A program made the translations under genes and the position numbers. Of a stretch of 64,000 nucleotides of DNA, positions 28,531-37,084 are shown one piece after another. The notes under the pieces are model-generated. The model saw only the letters and a program-made list of their open reading frames with translations, made no database searches and was not told the origin of the DNA. The DNA lies in contig NZ_LT840185.1 of NCBI RefSeq assembly GCF_900177405.1, positions 620,001 to 684,000 on the forward strand, in the 5' to 3' direction. This DNA is from Allosphingosinicella indica. GTDB taxonomy: Bacteria > Pseudomonadota > Alphaproteobacteria > Sphingomonadales > Sphingomonadaceae. Position 1 is the first letter of the stretch. Every line of letters begins with the position of its first letter.

Positions 28531-29106
28531 CTATCGCCGCGTGCGCGTGCAGAGCACGTCCGCCAGATAATTGCGGCCGCGCACCGTCTCCTGCGTCTCG
28601 TAGGACGATGCCGTCCAGCCTTCCGACCTGCAGAAGCGATCCGCTGCCTCGGCGGCGCAGGCGGCGCTGCCCTGGCGGCAGGATTCGACCCGGCCGCGGC
28701 GATCCGACGGTGCGCGGAAGAATTCGGCGCTCATGCCGCGGAGCGAAGCGCCGCCGCCTCCGATCGGCGGTTCGGGCCGCGGCGGCGGGCCGGGCCGATC
28801 GGGGCGGTCCGGACGCGCCGAGGCAACATTCTGGCGGATGCTGGCGATGTTCTGATTGATGCGGGTGCAGCCGCGATATTCGGTGCGCTCGCACACCTCC
28901 CACGTTTCGCCCGGCGCCACGCGGATCGAGCGCACCGTCCATGGCACCGCGACCACGCCGCGCGGACCGGTGACGGTATAGCTGCGCCCGGCATAGCGGA
29001 TATCGCTGTAGAGCGTCATCTCGCCAGGCCGCTGCGCGGCGGCCGCCTGCGGCAACGCCAAGGCGGCGAAGGCGACGGGAATGAGGGTGAGGACAGCGCG
29101 TTTCAT
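28531..29106 (-). CDS. Exported beta/gamma-crystallin-like protein
   Basis: 191 aa with a signal peptide (MKRAVLTLIPVAFAALALPQAAAAQ). The following domain MTLYSDIRYAGRSYTVTG...VRSIRVAPGETWEVCERTEYRGCTRI resembles one beta/gamma-crystallin motif pair (the F/YxxRxxxxxG pattern and the paired strand). A Pro/Arg-rich linker and a Cys-containing C-terminal part (CRQGSAACAAEAADRFC) follow. Function unknown. AGGAG precedes the second of two ATGs, so the start is set at 29106. It is downstream of rplQ on the same strand but separated from it by a terminator. Confidence 0.75.
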   Translation of the reverse strand: MKRAVLTLIPVAFAALALPQAAAAQRPGEMTLYSDIRYAGRSYTVTGPRGVVAVPWTVRSIRVAPGETWEVCERTEYRGCTRINQNIASIRQNVASARPDRPDRPGPPPRPEPPIGGGGASLRGMSAEFFRAPSDRRGRVESCRQGSAACAAEAADRFCRSEGWTASSYETQETVRGRNYLADVLCTRTRR

Positions 29107-29168
29107 CATCTCGCTCCTGCTCGTTACGGGCAAGATACGAGCGGCGCGCGATCAGGTTCCCGTAAATG

Positions 29169-29203
29169 AAAAGGGCCGCCCCAATGGAGCGACCCTTTCA
29201 AAA
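29169..29203 (-). terminator. Intrinsic terminator after rplQ
   Basis: On the minus strand AAAGGGTCGCTCC and GGGGCGGCCCTTTT pair (two G-U pairs) around an ATT loop, followed by TTTTCATTT. It lies 18 bp after the rplQ stop codon. Confidence 0.75.
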
Positions 29204-29220
29204 TCTCGCGATACGGCCGA

Positions 29221-29643
29221 TCAGGCGGCTTCGTCGAAATTCTCTTCCGTCTGCACCGGGCCCGAATCCTGGCCCTTGGCCGATACGTCGCGGTCGACGA
29301 ACTCGATGATCCCCATCGGCGCGGCGTCGGAGGCGCGGATGCCGGCCTTGATCACGCGGGTGTAGCCGCCGGCGCGATCCTTGTAGCGATCGGCGAGGAC
29401 GTCGAAGAGCTTCTTGAGCTGCGTGTCGTCCATCAACCGCGCATGAGCGAGGCGGCGGTTGGAAAGGCCACCCTTCTTCGCCAGCGTCACCAGCTTCTCG
29501 GTGTACGGGCGCAGTTCCTTCGCCTTGGCGAGGGTGGTGGTGATCTGCTCGTGCTTGATGAGCGCGGCCGCCATGTTGCGGAACAGAGCCGCGCGGTGGC
29601 TCGAGGTGCGCTGGAGCTTACGCCCGCCGACGCGATGACGCAT
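29221..29643 (-). CDS. rplQ: 50S ribosomal protein L17
   Basis: Large-subunit ribosomal protein. 140 aa. The N-terminus [20 protein letters not shown] and [24 protein letters not shown] are diagnostic. The C-terminal acidic extension is seen in alphaproteobacteria. AAAGGA precedes the ATG at 29643. rplQ normally follows rpoA, but here the upstream side is a divergent unknown gene at 29873, so this copy has been separated from the alpha operon and needs its own promoter. A terminator follows. Confidence 0.97.
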   Translation of the reverse strand: MRHRVGGRKLQRTSSHRAALFRNMAAALIKHEQITTTLAKAKELRPYTEKLVTLAKKGGLSNRRLAHARLMDDTQLKKLFDVLADRYKDRAGGYTRVIKAGIRASDAAPMGIIEFVDRDVSAKGQDSGPVQTEENFDEAA

Positions 29644-29722
29644 GAAACTATCCTTTCGTTCGTCCGGAAGCCGTGCAAGGCACTTCCGGCCGGGCGGTGA
29701 AACGGGGCGCCGCCCAGACCCC

Positions 29723-29791
29723 AAAAACAAAAGCGGAGCGCGAAGCCCCGCCGTGCGCGCGCCGAAAAGCGCATCCGCGGCCGAAAGTCAA
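29723..29791 (-). promoter_or_regulatory. rplQ leader with a terminator-like hairpin
   Basis: On the minus strand, a stem GCGGGGC / GCTCCGC (29733-29751, one G-U pair, loop TTCGC) is followed by TTTTGTTTTT (29723-29732). This has the form of an intrinsic terminator inside the leader, about 80 bp before the rplQ start. A possible -35 (TTGACT, 29786-29791) lies upstream, but the -10 at the right distance (TTTTCG) is poor. It could be an attenuator or the remnant end of a former upstream gene. Confidence 0.4.
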
Positions 29792-29872
29792 GATTTCCCG
29801 CCAGCGGACGGCTTGCGACAATGCGGCCACGGCGGCAAGCTGGACTTCGGGTTCGCGTTCGAGGGGGAAAGA

Positions 29873-30802
29873 ATGGCATCGGGATTCAACTGGCGCGCGG
29901 CGATCGCGATCGCGGTTTTCGCGGGCGGCGCGCAGGCGCAGTCGATCAGCAGCGGCACCTATGTGCTCGACGGCGGCAGCTATTCGATCGAGGTGATCAA
30001 CCAGGGCGATACCCTGCTGGTGAAAGAGCCCAATCGCGATTCGCCCTATAAGCGGCACCCCGACGGGAGCTGGCGCTTCTACAACCCTAACACCGACGCC
30101 AATTACGCCATCCGCTACATCGATCCCGCGACGATCGAGGCGTACAAGCCCGATCAGCCGGGCAACGTCCCGTCGCGGTTAAACCGCCTCGGCGGCGCGC
30201 CTGCGGCCGAAGCTGCACCCGCGGCGCCCGCCGCCGCTCCATCGCCTTCAGGCCGCACCGACTTCGGATCGATTGCCGACGGCTACATGCGCCGCGCGCT
30301 CGACGAGCCGGACGACGTGCAGGTGTGGAGCTTCTGCGCCGCCGCCGCCAAGAAGCGCGAGGTCTCCACGGCAGCCGAGGCCGATGCTTATGCGCTGAAG
30401 GCCGCGGAATCGCTGAAATTGATCCTTACCGACACAAGCCGCTCGCCCTGCGAGGACGTGATCTCACCGACATTGTGGAGCGTCGGCGGCAGCGGTGACG
30501 GCGCCAGCGCTGCAACGCCCCTGCCCCGCCCCGAGCTCAGCGACGCCGACAAGGCGCGGCTCGCCGACCTCAATGCCAAGGCGGACGCCCGCGCCGAAGC
30601 CGGCAAGGCCGAGGCGGCGCGGTTCGAGGCGGCGCAGCAGGCCTATCGCGACCGCGTCGCCGAGGTGAAGGGCGCCGAAGCGAAATTCGCGCGCGACCAG
30701 GCGGCCTATGAAGCGGAGGCCGCGCGCGTAAAGGCCGCCGAGGAGGCCTATCAGCGGCAGATGGAGGAATGGCGCCGGGCGACGGGCAACCCGGGCGCCT
30801 GA
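29873..30802 (+). CDS. Exported protein of unknown function with a coiled-coil C-terminus
   Basis: 309 aa. A signal peptide (WRAAIAIAVFAGGAQAQ) precedes a small N-terminal domain (SGTYVLDGGSYSIEVINQGDTLLVKEPN...) that looks like a beta-rich lipocalin-type start. A Pro/Ala linker, a helical middle with two cysteines (WSFCAAAAKKREV, SPCEDVI) and a long Ala/Glu/Arg-rich coiled coil (from about residue 225 to the end) follow. No family recognised. AGGGGG lies six bases before the ATG. It is divergent from rplQ and convergent with the TonB receptor, with a 7-bp gap. Confidence 0.8.
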   Translation: MASGFNWRAAIAIAVFAGGAQAQSISSGTYVLDGGSYSIEVINQGDTLLVKEPNRDSPYKRHPDGSWRFYNPNTDANYAIRYIDPATIEAYKPDQPGNVPSRLNRLGGAPAAEAAPAAPAAAPSPSGRTDFGSIADGYMRRALDEPDDVQVWSFCAAAAKKREVSTAAEADAYALKAAESLKLILTDTSRSPCEDVISPTLWSVGGSGDGASAATPLPRPELSDADKARLADLNAKADARAEAGKAEAARFEAAQQAYRDRVAEVKGAEAKFARDQAAYEAEAARVKAAEEAYQRQMEEWRRATGNPGA

Positions 30803-30809
30803 TCCCTTC

Positions 30810-33035
30810 TTACTGCAGGTCGATCGACGCCGAGAGCTTGAAGGTGCGTGGGCCGCCCTGCAGGATCTGCGTGCCGAACGAGCTGAACGCCGATGCCCAG
30901 TAGCGCTTGTTGGCGACGTTATCGACGCCGAAGCGCAGCGTCAGCGGGCTTTCGCCGACCAGCGCGACATAGCGCGCGCCGACGTCGAACCGCGTCCAGG
31001 ACGAAAGCTCGAGCGTGTTCGTCGCGTTTGCGGCCTGCTCGCCGGTGTGGACGACGCGGCCGGTGAGAGTCAGCGCCGGCAGGAAGGGCAGATCCCATTC
31101 GACGTTGGCGTTGGCGGTCCACTCGGGGATGCCGGGCGCGTCATTGCCCTGGTTGACCGCGCCCGGGGTGCGGCGAAGCTCGGGATCGTTGATCGCGAGA
31201 CCCCCGATAACGCGCAGCCCCTCGACCGGCTCGCCGTCCAGCGTGAACTCGATGCCGCGGTTCCGCTGCTCGCCGAACGGCCCGAAGATCAGCTGCCCGG
31301 CGTTGTTCGGATCGACGCGATAATCGGAATTGGGCCGGTCGATCTGGAACAGCGCCAGCGCAGCGTTGAACCGGCCGAAGCTCAGTTTGCCGCCGATCTC
31401 GTACTGAACCGAGGCGTAAGGCGGCAAGATTTGCCCGCCGTTCGTGACGATGATGTCCGGTCCGCCGCCCGCGTCCGCAACCACGGTCGGCGCAGTGGCG
31501 CCCGGCTCAAGACCCTCGATGCGATTGGCGTAGAGCGACAGGCCTTCGGCCGGCTTGACGACGACGCCGACGACCGGCGTGACCGCATCTTCGCGATAGC
31601 CGCTGGTCTGGTCGCCGGCTTGCACCGTGCCGAAGCTGTTATAGGCATAGCCCTTGGTCTGGATCTGCTGGAGACGAAGGCCGCCGGTCAGCAGGATGCG
31701 ATCGTTCCAGAACCCCAGCGTGTCGGACGCGAAGGCGCTGGCGACGCGGCTGCGCGAGATCGGAAACGGATCGTCGAGATCGCCACCGAGGAAGCCGCCA
31801 CCGGTATCGACTGCCGATAGCGGCACGCGCACCGGATCGTAGAGGTTGTTCGCGAAGCTGCCGCCGAAGAAATTATAGGCGTTGCGGTTCACCTGCCAGC
31901 TCGCCGATCCGCCGAAATTGATCTCGTGGCTGATGCCGGCGCCTTCCAGCTTCACGCGCATTCCGGCGATGAACGCCTCGTTGTTGTCCGTGCGCGGCAC
32001 GAAGGAGCCGCCGCCGGTGCCGTCACCGGTCACCGGGTTCAGCAATGTGAACGAACTTGTGGTCTGATCCTCGCGGCCGTCGCGTGCGCCGAACTTGGCA
32101 TAGAGCAGGGCATTTTCGGCGACGTCATATTCGAGGCTGAGCGCGCCGAACACGTCCTCGGTCTCGATCGCGCTCCACGGCTGGGCATAATTGACGCTGG
32201 CGCCGGGTGCGCGCGGGATGGCGGTGCTCACCGCGACCTTCGGCCGCCAGTTCGCCTGCCGCAGCCGCTGATAGTTGAGGTTGAGCGAGGCACGGAACGG
32301 CCCGCCGTCATAGTCGACGGTGCCGCCCAGCACGTAGCTCGAATGGAATTCGTCATCGATCGCGATGTCGCCGCGGCGCGCCGATCCGTTGATGCGGACG
32401 CCCCATTCGCCGCCGCTGCCGAAGCGCCGTGCGACGTCGAACGCGCCGGCGAACTGCGCATCGCTGACATAGCCCAATGTGATGCGGCTGAGATCGCGCG
32501 TCGCACTCTTGGGGATGAGGTTGACGCTGCCGCCGATGCCGCCGCCGCTGGGCGCCGCGCCGTTGATGAAGGCGCTGGCACCGTTGATGACCTGCACCGA
32601 GGAGAACAACTCGGGCGCGACGAGCTGGCGCGGGGTGATGCCGTAGAGCCCGTCGAAGCCGACATCGTCGGAGCTCAGCGCGAAGCCGCGGATCACGAAC
32701 ACCTCGCCCGCGATGCCGAAGCCGATCGTGGTGCGGATCGTCGGATCATTCTCCAGCACCTCGCCCAGCGAGTCGGGCTGCTGGTTGAGGATCAGCGACT
32801 CGCCATAGCTGCGGATGCTGAACGGCACGTCCTCGGCCGGCTTGTCGCCGAAGATGCCGACGCTGCCGCCGGCGCGGACCTCGGTCTGGTTGTTGCGCTG
32901 CGCGGTGACGATGATCGATTCATCGTCGCGCGGCTCGCTCTGAGCGGGCTGCTGCTGCGCCAACGCCGGCATCGCCGCGCTCAGCGCGACCACCGCGATC
33001 GTGGCGCGGAGCGCCGCCTTGGTCTTGATGTTCAT
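30810..33035 (-). CDS. TonB-dependent siderophore receptor
   Basis: Outer-membrane receptor that imports ferric siderophores using TonB energy. 741 aa. Signal peptide (ATIAVVALSAAMPALAQ), TonB-box-like ESIIVTAQ, plug domain (DVPFSIRSYGESLI..., INGASAFINGAAPSGGGIGGSVNLIPK) and a C-terminal beta-barrel ending in the usual aromatic-rich strand (TFKLSASIDLQ). The start is the second of two ATGs (33035), which has better spacing to GGGGG. A PepSY membrane protein and a 59-aa protein upstream on the same strand form a likely iron-uptake operon with a Fur-like site at its head. Confidence 0.93.
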   Translation of the reverse strand: MNIKTKAALRATIAVVALSAAMPALAQQQPAQSEPRDDESIIVTAQRNNQTEVRAGGSVGIFGDKPAEDVPFSIRSYGESLILNQQPDSLGEVLENDPTIRTTIGFGIAGEVFVIRGFALSSDDVGFDGLYGITPRQLVAPELFSSVQVINGASAFINGAAPSGGGIGGSVNLIPKSATRDLSRITLGYVSDAQFAGAFDVARRFGSGGEWGVRINGSARRGDIAIDDEFHSSYVLGGTVDYDGGPFRASLNLNYQRLRQANWRPKVAVSTAIPRAPGASVNYAQPWSAIETEDVFGALSLEYDVAENALLYAKFGARDGREDQTTSSFTLLNPVTGDGTGGGSFVPRTDNNEAFIAGMRVKLEGAGISHEINFGGSASWQVNRNAYNFFGGSFANNLYDPVRVPLSAVDTGGGFLGGDLDDPFPISRSRVASAFASDTLGFWNDRILLTGGLRLQQIQTKGYAYNSFGTVQAGDQTSGYREDAVTPVVGVVVKPAEGLSLYANRIEGLEPGATAPTVVADAGGGPDIIVTNGGQILPPYASVQYEIGGKLSFGRFNAALALFQIDRPNSDYRVDPNNAGQLIFGPFGEQRNRGIEFTLDGEPVEGLRVIGGLAINDPELRRTPGAVNQGNDAPGIPEWTANANVEWDLPFLPALTLTGRVVHTGEQAANATNTLELSSWTRFDVGARYVALVGESPLTLRFGVDNVANKRYWASAFSSFGTQILQGGPRTFKLSASIDLQ

Positions 33036-33057
33036 CATATCCCCCAATCGAAATCCG

Positions 33058-33237
33058 TCACGTGCGCCGCGCCTTCATCGCCCAGCCCACCGCGGCGACC
33101 GGCACGCCGAGCGCCGCCCAGGACAAAGCGTCGCGAAATCCATCGCCGGTCAGCGCGCTGACCAGGCCGACGATGCTGAACAGCGCGATCGCCAGCGGCA
33201 GGGCGAAGATCGCGCGCATCGTCTGGCGACGCCTCAT
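33058..33237 (-). CDS. Small membrane protein of the iron-uptake operon
   Basis: 59 aa with two hydrophobic segments (IFALPLAIALFSIVGLVSAL and LSWAALGVPVAAVGWAM) and basic ends. The ATG at 33237 overlaps the stop of the PepSY gene (ATGA), and the TonB receptor starts 22 bp downstream. Such small proteins are common between PepSY proteins and siderophore receptors in alphaproteobacteria. Function unknown. Confidence 0.8.
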   Translation of the reverse strand: MRRRQTMRAIFALPLAIALFSIVGLVSALTGDGFRDALSWAALGVPVAAVGWAMKARRT

Positions 33238-34400
33238 TCGGCCGGCACCAGCACGCCGCCGCTCTCGACCTCGCGCACCCGCGCATCGAGCGGGGTGCGG
33301 CGCTTGCCGAGCCAGAGGTAGAGGCCGGAGCCGAGAATGATGATCGTGAAGATGTCGAGCACCGCCCACAGGATCTTAAGCGGCAGCCCGCCGTAATCGC
33401 CGAAGTGGAGCGGCTGCGAGAGTGCCAGTGCCTGATTGTACCAGGGCATGGGCCGTGCATCGGTAAAGGCGCCGGTCTCGGCGTCGATCAGCGCCGGGGT
33501 GAGCAGCCGCTCGGTCAGCGGCGTCGCGCCCTGGAAGAAGACCGCATAATGATGCTTGCTGCTGTAGGCGCCGCCGGGAAAGGCGATGAACTGCGGATTG
33601 TTGCCGGGAAGCGCCTTGCGCGCCTCCGCCATCGCCTTGTCGAGCGAGCCGTAGCGCGACGGCGGCAGCGCCTCGCGCCCGTCATAGGCGCGCGTCATTT
33701 CTGCAAGCTCGGTGCGCTGCCACAGCTCCATGATCGGCGTCGCGAGCGCGTTGATGATGCCTGTGACGCCGACGACCAGCATCCAGGCGAGCGCGACGAC
33801 GCCGAGCAGATTGTGATAGTCGAGCCACTTCACGCGGCGGCTGCGCGAGGCGCGGAGCGTGCCGAATTCGAGCTTGCGCATGAACGGCGCGTAGAGGACG
33901 ACGCCCGAGACGATCGCGGCGACGAATAGTACCCCCATCAACCCCAGGAACAGCATCCCCGCCAGCCCCAGGAACATGTCGGTGTGGAGCTGGAGCAGGA
34001 AGTGCATCACGCCGCTCTCGTCCACCGCCCCCGTGGGTTCGCCGGTCGCGCGATCGAAGAGCTGGATGGTCATCGTCTCGCCCGGCGCATCGGGCGCGGG
34101 CGCGGTGGTGATGGTCATCTGCGGCCGCTCGTTGTCGAAGGCCATGAACACCGGCACTTCGCCCGGCCGTGCGGCGAGCGCCTTGGCCAGCATCTCGTCG
34201 AGCGGCTTCAGCCCCGGCCCTTCGCCCGATGAAGCGAGACCGCCCTCGGCCAGAGCCGCGGGCTCGCCGCTCAGCACGTCGATTTCGTGATGGAAAATCA
34301 GCGGCAAGCCGGTGATGCACAGCATCAGCAGGAAAGCGGTGCAGACGATGCTGCTCCACTTGTGCACGAGATACCAAGCCCGGATGCTGCTGCGCGTCAC
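33234..34400 (-). CDS. PepSY-associated membrane protein, probable ferric-siderophore reductase type
   Basis: 388 aa inner-membrane protein of the PepSY_TM family, often placed beside TonB siderophore receptors and thought to reduce or release iron in the periplasm. Four membrane segments are visible: residues about 14-36 (WSSIVCTAFLLMLCITGLPLIF), 148-172, 200-222 and near 345-370. His-containing ends (LVHKWSS, YHNLLG, LHFGDYGG) could bind haem. The start is taken as GTG at 34400 with a weak ribosome site. It heads the operon with the 59-aa protein and the receptor. Confidence 0.87.
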   Translation of the reverse strand: MTRSSIRAWYLVHKWSSIVCTAFLLMLCITGLPLIFHHEIDVLSGEPAALAEGGLASSGEGPGLKPLDEMLAKALAARPGEVPVFMAFDNERPQMTITTAPAPDAPGETMTIQLFDRATGEPTGAVDESGVMHFLLQLHTDMFLGLAGMLFLGLMGVLFVAAIVSGVVLYAPFMRKLEFGTLRASRSRRVKWLDYHNLLGVVALAWMLVVGVTGIINALATPIMELWQRTELAEMTRAYDGREALPPSRYGSLDKAMAEARKALPGNNPQFIAFPGGAYSSKHHYAVFFQGATPLTERLLTPALIDAETGAFTDARPMPWYNQALALSQPLHFGDYGGLPLKILWAVLDIFTIIILGSGLYLWLGKRRTPLDARVREVESGGVLVPAE

Positions 34401-34419
34401 GACGGAGAATCCAAATCCT

Positions 34420-34438
34420 GCTAATGCGAGGGATAATC
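34420..34438. promoter_or_regulatory. Candidate iron-responsive operator of the PepSY-receptor operon
   Basis: GCTAATGCGAGGGATAATC lies 20 bp before the PepSY start. Read on the minus strand it matches the Fur consensus at 12 of 19 positions, with both ends conserved. It shares TAATGCGA with the site upstream of bfd. Confidence 0.35.
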
Positions 34439-34574
34439 AATAGCGCCCCTATGACCGTCGGCGACGCATTGCAACAGCCTTTGTGGGGCGCAGCGGGTTA
34501 GGCTAGGAAAGCGGTGGCCGAACCGCGCCCGTGCGGTGGAGCCGAGCCGTCACCGGCCCCGCAGGAGAAGACCG

Positions 34575-35339
34575 ATGCGCGTCACCCTGGCTTCCATCAT
34601 CCTCATGGCTTCGCTCTCAGTTCCAGCGCTCGCGCAGACGCCGCCCGGGCTTCGCGATCTGGTCGGCGCGCGCGGTAGTTCGGGCGAAACGCAGTTGCAG
34701 GCGCGCGGCTATCGCTACGTTTCGGGCCAGACCGGCGATGATCGCGTCTGGACCAACTGGTGGAATGCGCGGCTCGGCCAGTGCGTGACCGTGGCGACCG
34801 TCAACGGCCGCTACGATTCGATCACCGAGACGCCTGCACCGGACTGCGGCCAAGGATCTGCGTCGGAAGGCCGGGACGACCGGCGCCCCGGCAGCCCGGC
34901 GAGCGGTGCCGACGACCGCGACATCAACATCGGGCTCGTCTGTTTCGGCGAGGGGCAGCGGCCCGAGCTTGCCACGCGCTACGGCTGGCAGTGGAACGAG
35001 CGCCGCGGGCGCTATGATTACGGCAACCGCACCGAGATCGCGCCGCGCGATTTCGACGCCGCGGTCACCGTCCAGGTCTGGGGTGACGGCGGGCGTATCC
35101 TGCTGCCGCGCAAGCTCATTCCGCCGATCAACTCGCGCGGCAATGACGGCTGGTGGGACCTGACAAATGTGGACGAAGGCCCCGATCAGATCCGCGCGAC
35201 CTACCGGCTAAACGGCCTCAACCGGCCCAAGGTCACCATCGATCGCCGCAGCGGCCGCATCTCGATCCAGGGCACCGGAGATTATGCGTTCCGGGGCACC
35301 TGCGACCGGGCGGACGGCGACGATCACCGGCGGTTCTAA
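34575..35339 (+). CDS. Exported protein of unknown function
   Basis: 254 aa. Signal peptide MRVTLASIILMASLSVPALAQ. An N-terminal domain (LRDLVGARGSSGETQLQARGYRYVSGQTGDDRVWTNWWN...) with a Trp-rich strand resembles small periplasmic domains found in proteobacterial exported proteins. A second domain (INIGLVCFGEGQRPELATRYGWQW...) ends with FRGTCDRADGDDHRRF. Two cysteines near the ends could pair. No family is recognised with confidence. AGGAG precedes the ATG at 34575. The gene stands alone, divergent from the PepSY operon. Confidence 0.8.
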   Translation: MRVTLASIILMASLSVPALAQTPPGLRDLVGARGSSGETQLQARGYRYVSGQTGDDRVWTNWWNARLGQCVTVATVNGRYDSITETPAPDCGQGSASEGRDDRRPGSPASGADDRDINIGLVCFGEGQRPELATRYGWQWNERRGRYDYGNRTEIAPRDFDAAVTVQVWGDGGRILLPRKLIPPINSRGNDGWWDLTNVDEGPDQIRATYRLNGLNRPKVTIDRRSGRISIQGTGDYAFRGTCDRADGDDHRRF

Positions 35340-35366
35340 GATACCTCCGCGGGGGCGCGCCGGACG

Positions 35367-36032
35367 ATGGATCTTCTGAAGCTCATCCGCTCCTTCGAAG
35401 AGTTGCTCTTCGAAGTGCTGACGTGGCTGATCTATTATCCGCGCACCTTGGGGCTCATCGCGCGGCGCCCCCTGCGGATGATCCGCTATTCGAACCACGA
35501 GCTGAAGGACAGCGAGGAAGAGCAATATACCGACACCCTCAGTCCGCCGCTTTTACTGCTCATTACGATCGGCCTGATGCACCTGATCGAGCTTGGCATG
35601 CCTCAGCGCGATGTACTTACCGGCCGCGCCGCGCAGGCGATTTTCCAGTCCGATCAGAATGTGGTGATGCTGCGGTCCTTCCTGTTCGGGCTGCTCTCGC
35701 TGTTCGCGGCGCTTGCCGTCGTGCGAAACCGCCGCCAGCCGCTCGAACGCAAACTGTTGCGCGCGCCCTTCTACGGGCAATGCTATCTCGCCGCGGTCTA
35801 CGCCTTGTTGGTGTCGCTGGCGGGACTGGCGGCGAAAACGGGCATTCCGCATGCGGGCCCAATCGGGGTGGCGGGGCTGCTGGCGGCGACGATCTGGTAT
35901 CTGGTCGTCCAGACGATGCAATTCCGCCAGGCGCTGACTGTGTCATGGGGACGCGCGGCCGGGATCTCGGCACGCGTCTATCTTGAAGCGGTCTTCGCCG
36001 TCATCGTCATCGCCCTTATTCTGCAGAGCTAG
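35367..36032 (+). CDS. Membrane protein of unknown function
   Basis: 221 aa. A cytoplasmic helical N-terminus (MDLLKLIRSFEELLFEVLTWL, then YYPRTLGLIARRPLRMI) is followed by about five hydrophobic segments, including PPLLLLITIGLMHLIEL, SFLFGLLSLFAALAV, YLAAVYALLVSLAGLAA, IGVAGLLAATIWYLVV and YLEAVFAVIVIALIL. The overall look resembles Yip1-like or permease-type small membrane proteins. It starts 27 bp after the gene at 34575 and may share its transcript. Confidence 0.8.
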   Translation: MDLLKLIRSFEELLFEVLTWLIYYPRTLGLIARRPLRMIRYSNHELKDSEEEQYTDTLSPPLLLLITIGLMHLIELGMPQRDVLTGRAAQAIFQSDQNVVMLRSFLFGLLSLFAALAVVRNRRQPLERKLLRAPFYGQCYLAAVYALLVSLAGLAAKTGIPHAGPIGVAGLLAATIWYLVVQTMQFRQALTVSWGRAAGISARVYLEAVFAVIVIALILQS

Positions 36033-36121
36033 CCGCCCCGACGGGGTGCTTGTCTGCCCCCACCAAGCTGCTACGGCAAAGGGGCAAAAGGCACCGCGTA
36101 TGAGCGCGGGAAGGAAGGGGC

Positions 36122-37084
36122 GTGGCGGCGAGCAAGCGGGCGTTGGTGATGGGCAATCCGCTGGCGCTCGCCCATGCGGTGATCGGCGACGCGTGGACGC
36201 AGCTCATCCTGCGTGAAGCCTTTCACGGCGTCCGCCGCTTCACCGATTGGAGCACGAACCTGCGCATCCCGCGCACCGTCCTTTCCGGCCGGCTGAACCG
36301 GCTCGTCGAAGCCGGAATCATGGAAGTGAAGGTGCCGCCGGGCGCCAAGCGCGGCGAATATCGCCTCACCGAAATGGGGATCGATCTCTACGGCGTCGCG
36401 CTGATGCAAGGCATGTGGGAGCGCGACCATGCACCCTCGGTCCTCCAGCGCCGCTACGCCCTCTCCTTCCACGATGCGCGGACCGGAAAGCCGATCGTCC
36501 CGGCGGTGCTCGACCGGCCCGGCGGCAAGCCGATCGATCCGCGCGACGTCGGCATCGTCGAGGGACCGGGGCTGATCGAACGCAGCGCGCCGGCGCACCG
36601 CCGGTGGAGCGGCGGCCGCGCGCCCGCCGAGCGGCCGATGATCGAGCGATCGGTCGACATCATAGGCGATCATTGGAGCTGGTCGATCCTCGCCTGCGCG
36701 TTTCTCCGCATCCGCCGCTTCGACGACATGCTGGAGGCGACGGGGATGGCGCCCAACATCCTCTCCGATCGGCTGACCCGGTTGGTCGGATCGGGTATCC
36801 TCGCGCGCATCCCCTACCAGACGAGCCCGGTGCGCCACGAATATCGGCTCACCGAAGCGGGGCTCGAACTCTATCCGATGGTGCTCGCGATGCACGGCTG
36901 GTCGGAGCGCTGGCTGTGCGATTTCGACGATCCGCCGCTGAAGCTCGTCCATCTCTCGACCGGCGAGCGGATCACGCCTGCGGTCTGCGACCTCCTGACC
37001 GGGCAGCCGATCCGCGCGCGCACCACCCGCTGGCGGCTCGAAGCGCCCGGCACCGAGCGGCCCCGCCCTCAGCCCGCGGCATAA
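36122..37084 (+). CDS. Tandem HxlR-type winged-helix regulator
   Basis: 320 aa with two HxlR-family DNA-binding domains in one chain. The first is about residues 14-105 (AVIGDAWTQLILREAFHGVRRFTDW, then IPRTVLSGRLNRLVEAGIM). The second is about 173-265 (ERSVDIIGDHWSWSILACAFLRIRRFDDM, then APNILSDRLTRLVGSGIL). Normal HxlR proteins are about 110-150 aa and dimerise, so this may act as an intramolecular dimer. The start is GTG at 36122 after AAGGAAGGGG. It is convergent with the CoA ligase gene, overlapping it by 16 bp. Given its place at the edge of the catabolic island it is the best candidate for its regulator. Confidence 0.88.
   Translation: MAASKRALVMGNPLALAHAVIGDAWTQLILREAFHGVRRFTDWSTNLRIPRTVLSGRLNRLVEAGIMEVKVPPGAKRGEYRLTEMGIDLYGVALMQGMWERDHAPSVLQRRYALSFHDARTGKPIVPAVLDRPGGKPIDPRDVGIVEGPGLIERSAPAHRRWSGGRAPAERPMIERSVDIIGDHWSWSILACAFLRIRRFDDMLEATGMAPNILSDRLTRLVGSGILARIPYQTSPVRHEYRLTEAGLELYPMVLAMHGWSERWLCDFDDPPLKLVHLSTGERITPAVCDLLTGQPIRARTTRWRLEAPGTERPRPQPAA

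Noticed and set aside
29723-29751. Terminator of a gene upstream of rplQ
   Set aside because: There is no minus-strand gene above it in the window, because the next gene upstream runs in the other direction. An attenuator or an operon remnant is more likely.
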